In this document: piece by piece, positions 15,839 to 19,625 of the stretch
How positions within the stretch are numbered: the first letter of the stretch is position 1
Layout: the number at the start of each line of letters is the position of its first letter
NCBI GenBank assembly: GCA_002366995.1
Contig: DFCM01000094.1
Coordinates: forward strand, 43,458 to 63,082
Length of the DNA stretch: 19,625 nt
Source: a bacterium UBP3_UBA3054
GTDB lineage: Bacteria; Auribacterota; UBA3054
Reading direction: 5' to 3'
Position numbers and translations under genes: made by a program
The notes under the pieces: model-generated
Told to the model about the DNA's origin: nothing
What the model saw: only the letters and a program-made list of their open reading frames with translations
The model's database searches: none

Positions 15839-17026
15839 ATGAAGATGAAAAAGTATTTTGTTCTCGCGGCCCTGCTGCTCTTTGGCCCTCTGGAAGCCTG
15901 TGCTCTCTGGGGGCTCGATTCCGTACAGAGCGCGGCCGGCGAGAAGGTCATAAGCGCCCTGACGATAGACCTGTCCGGCCTGAAATATTATCCCGCGCCC
16001 AAGGAGGCTCTGGCACCCCTCGACACGCTGGCCAAGGAAGCGACCAACCTTGACAAGAATATCTCCTGCTCGGAACTCGAGCCTTTCGTCGATTTTGTCG
16101 TGAGCAACGCTTACACCGGCCTGGCCTGGGAGCTGCCATGCTCGAACGGCGTCTTCGGCGCCATGGCGATCGGCGTCCTCACGAATTCCTTCGAGGAGAG
16201 AAAGGTCTTCTGTTCGCCCATTCTTCCCGATCACGCCGTCTATTCGACGCTGCGCTACAGCAAGGAGCTTTCCAGTAAGAGCAAGGCGATAGAAGAAAAG
16301 ATGTTCTCCGCGCCGGAGGGTATCCTGACAAGGGATTACTCCCTGAACTACGACATCATCGCGCCGAACGAAACGTCGGGAGCCTACTATTGCTACACCA
16401 ACACGAGGCTCTACGTCCAGGGAAACGTCAAGGGACATCGCGTCATGCTGACCGGGACCTTGATGGAAACGCCTTCCAGCATCAGCCAGAAGGGAGCCTT
16501 GATCGACGCCCAGTATCCCGGGCTGTATTTCTATTCCAGCGAAAAAGGCCTGACATTACCCGGCGCCGGCTGGATGGAGACGACCATGGACTACTACCGT
16601 TCCTTCACGGTAAGCGTAGAGCTCGACAAGGACCGCTACGCTTTCGCGACCATGTCCTGGCTCTCGGCCGGCTGGAAAGGGATAAACGTTTTGAGAACGC
16701 ATCACATTTACGAAGTGCTGCGGGAGATCATAAAAGAGCTCCAGACTTACGGCGGTTCGGGACTGAACATTGGCGAACTGCAGAAGTGCGTTTCGGTGTG
16801 CGAAAGCTTGAGCGACGAGGAGATCGAATCCGAGTATAAGAAATACTGCGCGTTCTGCGAAAAGAAGGCGGGAAAATCTTTCGTGAGCGTCAATGTGGAC
16901 GCTTACAAAAGGATCTTCAACAAAAAGGATCTTGAGGATCTGCCGAAGGAACTGCGCCGCGCCCTGGTCGTCCAGGAGAAAGTCAGGATCCTGAAGAACC
17001 ATCCCACCTGGTCTAAGGCTGAATAA
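15839..17026 (+). CDS. Secreted protein of unknown function upstream of obg
   Basis: A 395-residue protein I do not recognise. Seen: an N-terminal signal peptide (about 1-22, ending ACA) and no later membrane segment, lipobox or PEP-CTERM tail, so a periplasmic or secreted location is likely. The middle (about 180-260) has alternating polar/aromatic strands (YYCYTNTRLYVQGN, GLYFYSSEKGL), suggesting beta structure. The C-terminal third is helical and charged, with several Cys (KCVSVCESL, KYCAFCEKK) that could form disulfides. The start may be the ATG at 15839 or the in-frame ATG at 15845; the second has AGG better spaced upstream. It ends one base before obg and should be co-transcribed with it, although an exported protein has no obvious link to ribosome assembly. 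Confidence 0.8.
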   Translation: MKMKKYFVLAALLLFGPLEACALWGLDSVQSAAGEKVISALTIDLSGLKYYPAPKEALAPLDTLAKEATNLDKNISCSELEPFVDFVVSNAYTGLAWELPCSNGVFGAMAIGVLTNSFEERKVFCSPILPDHAVYSTLRYSKELSSKSKAIEEKMFSAPEGILTRDYSLNYDIIAPNETSGAYYCYTNTRLYVQGNVKGHRVMLTGTLMETPSSISQKGALIDAQYPGLYFYSSEKGLTLPGAGWMETTMDYYRSFTVSVELDKDRYAFATMSWLSAGWKGINVLRTHHIYEVLREIIKELQTYGGSGLNIGELQKCVSVCESLSDEEIESEYKKYCAFCEKKAGKSFVSVNVDAYKRIFNKKDLEDLPKELRRALVVQEKVRILKNHPTWSKAE

Positions 17027-17027
17027 T

Positions 17028-18026
17028 ATGTTTGTCGATAAAGCGAAGATCCAAGTGACGGCCGGCGACGGCGGAAGAGGCTGCTGCAGCTTCTTCAGGG
17101 CCAAGCACAATCCCAAAGGCGGACCCGACGGAGGCGACGGCGGGGACGGCGGCAACGTCATCATGAGGGCCGACAGGAACCTGGCGACTCTCTGCGACTA
17201 CATCTACCAGCCGCAGTACAAGGCAGGCAGGGGAGAGCACGGAAGCAGCAATCAGAAGCACGGCAGGAACGGCGAAGACGTGATCCTGAGAGTGCCTCTT
17301 GGCACCATGGTCTTCGACGACGAGAGCGAAGTGCTCTTGGCCGACCTTACGGAGGAAGGCCAGGAGATCGTGGTCGCCAAAGGCGGAGTGGGAGGTTTGG
17401 GCAACTCGCGTTTCAAGAGCAGCACGAACCAGGCGCCCCGCCGCGTGACTCCCGGGACAGTTGGGGAGAGCCGCACGCTTCTCCTTGAGCTGAAAGTAAT
17501 GGCCGACATCGCTTTGGTGGGATATCCCAACGCCGGCAAATCGACTTTCATTTCCGCCGCCACGAAAGTGCATTCCAGGATCGCCAGCTATCCTTTCACA
17601 ACGCTTGCACCCGTGCTCGGCATACTTGATTTCAAGGATTACAGCAAGGCTGTCATCGCGGACATTCCGGGGCTAATAGAAGGCGCGCACCGCAACGTCG
17701 GTTTGGGCCACGCTTTCTTAAAGCACGTCGAGAGATGCCGCGCGCTTTTGATAATCATCGACATGGGCGCCATGGACCAGCGCGATCCGAGGAACGACTA
17801 CGCCGTGCTTTTGAACGAACTGGCGAGCTACGACGAGGAGCTGGCTGCCCGCGAAAAGATCGTGGTCGCGAACAAAATGGATCTGCCCGACGCCAAGGCC
17901 AACCTCGCGAAATTCAAGCGCAAATACAAAGGTTTGGAAGTCATTCCCATATCAGCCAAAGACGGCATCGGCATCGAGGACGTCGTCGACAAGATCCACG
18001 ACGTTATTTTCAAAGACCAGAAATGA
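17028..18026 (+). CDS. obg: Ribosome-assembly GTPase Obg/CgtA
   Basis: A 332-residue GTPase needed for large ribosomal subunit maturation and linked to stringent control (family knowledge). Seen: the glycine-rich Obg fold (about 1-158) with NPKGGPDGGDGGDGG, then the G domain with P-loop GYPNAGKST (165-173), DIPGLIEGAHRNVGLGHAFL from residue 212 (G3), NKMD (282-285, G4) and SAKDG (from 309, G5). It ends soon after the G domain, so the variable C-terminal OCT domain of some Obg proteins is absent; this short form is common. It is not next to rplU-rpmA, a frequent Obg neighbourhood. Its TGA overlaps the ATG of the pseudouridine synthase gene (ATGA), indicating translational coupling of two ribosome-biogenesis functions. 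Confidence 0.97.
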   Translation: MFVDKAKIQVTAGDGGRGCCSFFRAKHNPKGGPDGGDGGDGGNVIMRADRNLATLCDYIYQPQYKAGRGEHGSSNQKHGRNGEDVILRVPLGTMVFDDESEVLLADLTEEGQEIVVAKGGVGGLGNSRFKSSTNQAPRRVTPGTVGESRTLLLELKVMADIALVGYPNAGKSTFISAATKVHSRIASYPFTTLAPVLGILDFKDYSKAVIADIPGLIEGAHRNVGLGHAFLKHVERCRALLIIIDMGAMDQRDPRNDYAVLLNELASYDEELAAREKIVVANKMDLPDAKANLAKFKRKYKGLEVIPISAKDGIGIEDVVDKIHDVIFKDQK

Positions 18027-18994
18027 TGAAGGGAACTAAGCACAAGTTCACCTACGACGGCGAAAAGGGAAGCGTCAGAGTCGACGTTTTTCTTTCCGAC
18101 GCTTTGAAGACAGTTTCGCGCGCCCGCATCACCGCTCTCATAAAGGACGGCTGCCTGACAGTGGATGGCGAGAAAGTCCGTCCGGCTTTCAAGATCTCGG
18201 GCGGCGAGACGATCGCATTTTTCGAACCTTTGGAAACTAAGAGCGAACTGAAGCCCGTGGAGGGCGACCTTGACATCGCTTATGAAGACGAGCATCTTCT
18301 GATCGTCAACAAGCCCGCGGGCTTGACGGTGCATCCCGGAGCGGGAACGGAAAAAGAGGTGACGCTCGTGCAGCAGCTCGTCCATCGCTATCCTTTCCTC
18401 ACCTCCGTGGGAGATCCCGAACGGCCAGGCATAGTGCATCGCCTCGACAAGGATACCAGCGGTCTCATCATGGTCGCGAAATCGGAAGCCGTGAGGCTGA
18501 AAATGCTTGAGATGTTTTCGGAAAGGAGCTTCACGAAAGAATACCGCGCACTGGTATTGGGCCTGCCGCAGAGAAGCCCCTTCGAGCTCGTCGACTACCT
18601 GGCCCGCAGCAACGCCGACCGCAAGAAAATGGCGGTCGTCATGAATCCCGAAAAAGGCCGGATCGCCATCACGAACGGGAAAGTTGTGAAGGCTTTCGCG
18701 ACGACCGCCTCGGAACTCAGCCTCATCATCGAGACGGGCCGCACGCACCAGATCAGGGTGCAGCTCGCGCACATCGGGCATCCCGTGATAGGTGACGCCA
18801 CCTACGGCAGAAGCGCCGCGAAACTGACGAAGCTTTGCCACGCGGAGCGCCAGATGCTGCATGCCTACAGATTGGAATTGGATCATCCCGTGACCGGGGA
18901 GCCTCTTTGCGTCACCGCGCCGCTTCCGGAGGACTATCAAAAAGTCCGGGAAGCGCTCGCCGAGCTCTGTTTTAAGAAAAGCGCCAAAAAGTGA
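18023..18994 (+). CDS. rluD: RluA/RluD-family 23S rRNA pseudouridine synthase
   Basis: A 323-residue enzyme predicted to convert uridine to pseudouridine in rRNA. Seen: an N-terminal S4 RNA-binding domain (about 14-65, VRVDVFLSDALKTVSRARI, GCLTVDGEKV), the family start YEDEHLLIVNKPAGLTVHPG, the catalytic loop GIVHRLDKDTSGL with Asp142, and the late motif GRTHQIRVQLAHIGHPVIGD. An S4 domain plus this catalytic set fits RluD best, but RluC-like specificity cannot be excluded. The frame is open upstream inside obg, but homology begins here. The ATG at 18023 overlaps the obg stop, and a second ATG follows at 18026. The tail (FKKSAKK) is basic. Confidence 0.93.
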   Translation: MMKGTKHKFTYDGEKGSVRVDVFLSDALKTVSRARITALIKDGCLTVDGEKVRPAFKISGGETIAFFEPLETKSELKPVEGDLDIAYEDEHLLIVNKPAGLTVHPGAGTEKEVTLVQQLVHRYPFLTSVGDPERPGIVHRLDKDTSGLIMVAKSEAVRLKMLEMFSERSFTKEYRALVLGLPQRSPFELVDYLARSNADRKKMAVVMNPEKGRIAITNGKVVKAFATTASELSLIIETGRTHQIRVQLAHIGHPVIGDATYGRSAAKLTKLCHAERQMLHAYRLELDHPVTGEPLCVTAPLPEDYQKVREALAELCFKKSAKK

Positions 18995-19005
18995 CATTAA
19001 GTCAC
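18991..19005. promoter_or_regulatory. Perfect inverted repeat, candidate activator-binding site
   Basis: GTGAC-ATTAA-GTCAC has five-base arms and a five-base centre. It overlaps the rluD stop and is centred about 117 bases before the inferred dnaK transcription start, a usual distance for sigma-54 activator sites. Binding is inference; the same sequence could be a small hairpin. Confidence 0.35.
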
Positions 19006-19039
19006 CACTTCTCCGGATTTGCGCCAAAATGTCTCGTTT

Positions 19040-19057
19040 AGCCTGCTTTGGCTTTTT
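19040..19057 (+). terminator. Weak intrinsic terminator candidate after rluD
   Basis: AGCC (19040-19043), a six-base loop, GGCT (19050-19053) and a run of five T. The stem is only four base pairs, so termination would be weak. Placement between rluD and dnaK fits. Confidence 0.3.
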
Positions 19058-19087
19058 ACTAAATCGCTTATATTTAGCTTGTTAAGT

Positions 19088-19104
19088 TTGGCACGATAAT
19101 TGCT
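19088..19104 (+). promoter_or_regulatory. Sigma-54 (-24/-12) promoter of dnaK
   Basis: TTGGCACG-ATAA-TTGCT matches the RpoN consensus TGGCAC-N5-TTGC without a mismatch. The invariant GG (19090-19091) and GC (19102-19103) are separated by exactly ten bases, as required. Transcription should start near 19115, giving a leader of about 40 bases before the dnaK ATG. It lies in the short AT-rich gap in front of dnaK, on the correct strand. Confidence 0.82.
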
Positions 19105-19155
19105 CTATATATTTACGCGTATTTAATATAGTAATCAAACAAAAGTGAGGTAAAT

Positions 19156-19625
19156 ATGAGCAAAAACAAAATCATCGGCATCGACCTTGGCACCACCAAC
19201 TCCTGCGTCTGCGTCATGGAGGGCAACGAACCCAAAGTGATCGCGAACAGTGAAGGCGGACGCACGACTCCTTCTATCGTCGCTTACGACAAAGACGGCA
19301 ACCGTCTCGTGGGTACGGTGGCCAAACGTCAGGCCGTTACCAATCCGGAAAACACGGTCTTCTCCATCAAGCGTTTCATGGGCCGCAAGTACAACGAAGT
19401 GACCGCTGACGAAAAGCAGGTCTCTTATCATGTCGTCGATCACAACGGCGGCGTGGCCGTGAAGCTCCAGGGCAAGGACTACACTCCTCCCGAGATCTCC
19501 GCTGTCATTCTGCAGAAGATGAAACAGACCGCCGAGGATTATCTGGGCGAAGAAGTGACGCAGGCCGTCATCACGGTTCCGGCTTACTTCAACGACGCTC
19601 AGCGCCAGGCCACCAAGGACGCGGG
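19156..19625 (+). CDS. dnaK: Hsp70 chaperone DnaK, 5' part (continues past window)
   Basis: The first 156 residues of the ATP-dependent chaperone that works with DnaJ and GrpE. Seen: phosphate-binding loop GIDLGTTNSCV (8-18), GGRTTPSIVAY, VGTVAKRQAVTNPENT, SIKRFMGRKY, and VITVPAYFNDAQRQATKDA at the window edge, all hallmark DnaK ATPase-domain segments. The start follows GTGAGG (19145-19150) by five bases. The upstream gap holds a sigma-54 promoter consensus; no CIRCE element (the HrcA operator) was seen. dnaK therefore appears to have its own promoter, separate from the obg-rluD unit. Confidence 0.97.
   Translation, partial: MSKNKIIGIDLGTTNSCVCVMEGNEPKVIANSEGGRTTPSIVAYDKDGNRLVGTVAKRQAVTNPENTVFSIKRFMGRKYNEVTADEKQVSYHVVDHNGGVAVKLQGKDYTPPEISAVILQKMKQTAEDYLGEEVTQAVITVPAYFNDAQRQATKDA

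Noticed and set aside
17735..18022. Upstream extension of the pseudouridine synthase frame into obg
   Set aside because: The extension is out of frame with Obg, reads as low-complexity Arg/His-rich sequence, and homology starts at the S4 domain after 18023.
19188..19206. TTGGCACC inside dnaK as a second sigma-54 element
   Set aside because: The downstream -12 half does not match TTGC at the right spacing, and the sequence codes the conserved LGTTNS loop. Similar TGGCAC words in obg and the proteases fail for the same reason.
1..19625. CRISPR arrays, tRNA/rRNA genes, insertion sequences or attachment sites
   Set aside because: No regularly spaced short repeats, tRNA-like or rRNA segments, transposase genes or flanking inverted repeats were seen by eye. 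The repeats present are paralogous coding units.

Overview
The window comes from a bacterium with moderate-to-high GC coding sequence and a PEP-CTERM/exosortase surface-sorting system: five proteins end in V/I-PEP, a hydrophobic helix and a basic tail. That trait, the kP-43-like subtilases and a textbook sigma-54 promoter in front of dnaK suggest a member of the PVC group (Lentisphaerota, Kiritimatiellota or Verrucomicrobiota). This placement is inference; no rRNA or diagnostic marker is present.

Layout. (1) Positions 2-10632, plus strand: one tightly packed gene run, probably an operon. It has four tandem paralogous S8 (subtilisin-like) proteases (the first truncated by the window edge), a secreted protein with three prealbumin/carboxypeptidase-regulatory-like domains, a 60-residue charged small protein, a SurA/PpiC-type peptidyl-prolyl isomerase lipoprotein and a family 2 glycosyltransferase. 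(2) Positions 10600-15725, minus strand: two translationally coupled genes for secreted proteins of a metzincin-like type. One is a single-domain protein without a surface anchor; the other is a 1119-residue protein carrying two tandem copies of the same module and a PEP-CTERM tail. (3) Positions 15839-18994, plus strand: an unrecognised secreted protein, the ribosome-assembly GTPase Obg and an RluA/RluD-type pseudouridine synthase, each junction overlapping or one base apart. (4) Positions 19156-19625: the start of dnaK behind its own promoter region.

Function. The first two regions look like a surface/extracellular proteolysis island: at least four serine proteases and three predicted zinc-protease modules, most with a C-terminal sorting signal. 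The PpiC-type lipoprotein is a plausible folding helper for exported cargo, and the glycosyltransferase may act in envelope or glycoprotein synthesis, since PEP-CTERM sorting is usually linked to exopolysaccharide loci. No exosortase gene lies in the window. The third and fourth regions are housekeeping (ribosome biogenesis, chaperone).

Most notable: the metzincin-like family (three HExxHxxxxPD modules, each with a Met exactly 42 residues after the first zinc-binding His and a fixed pair of cysteines), and the sigma-54 -24/-12 promoter of dnaK with upstream repeats that could bind an activator.
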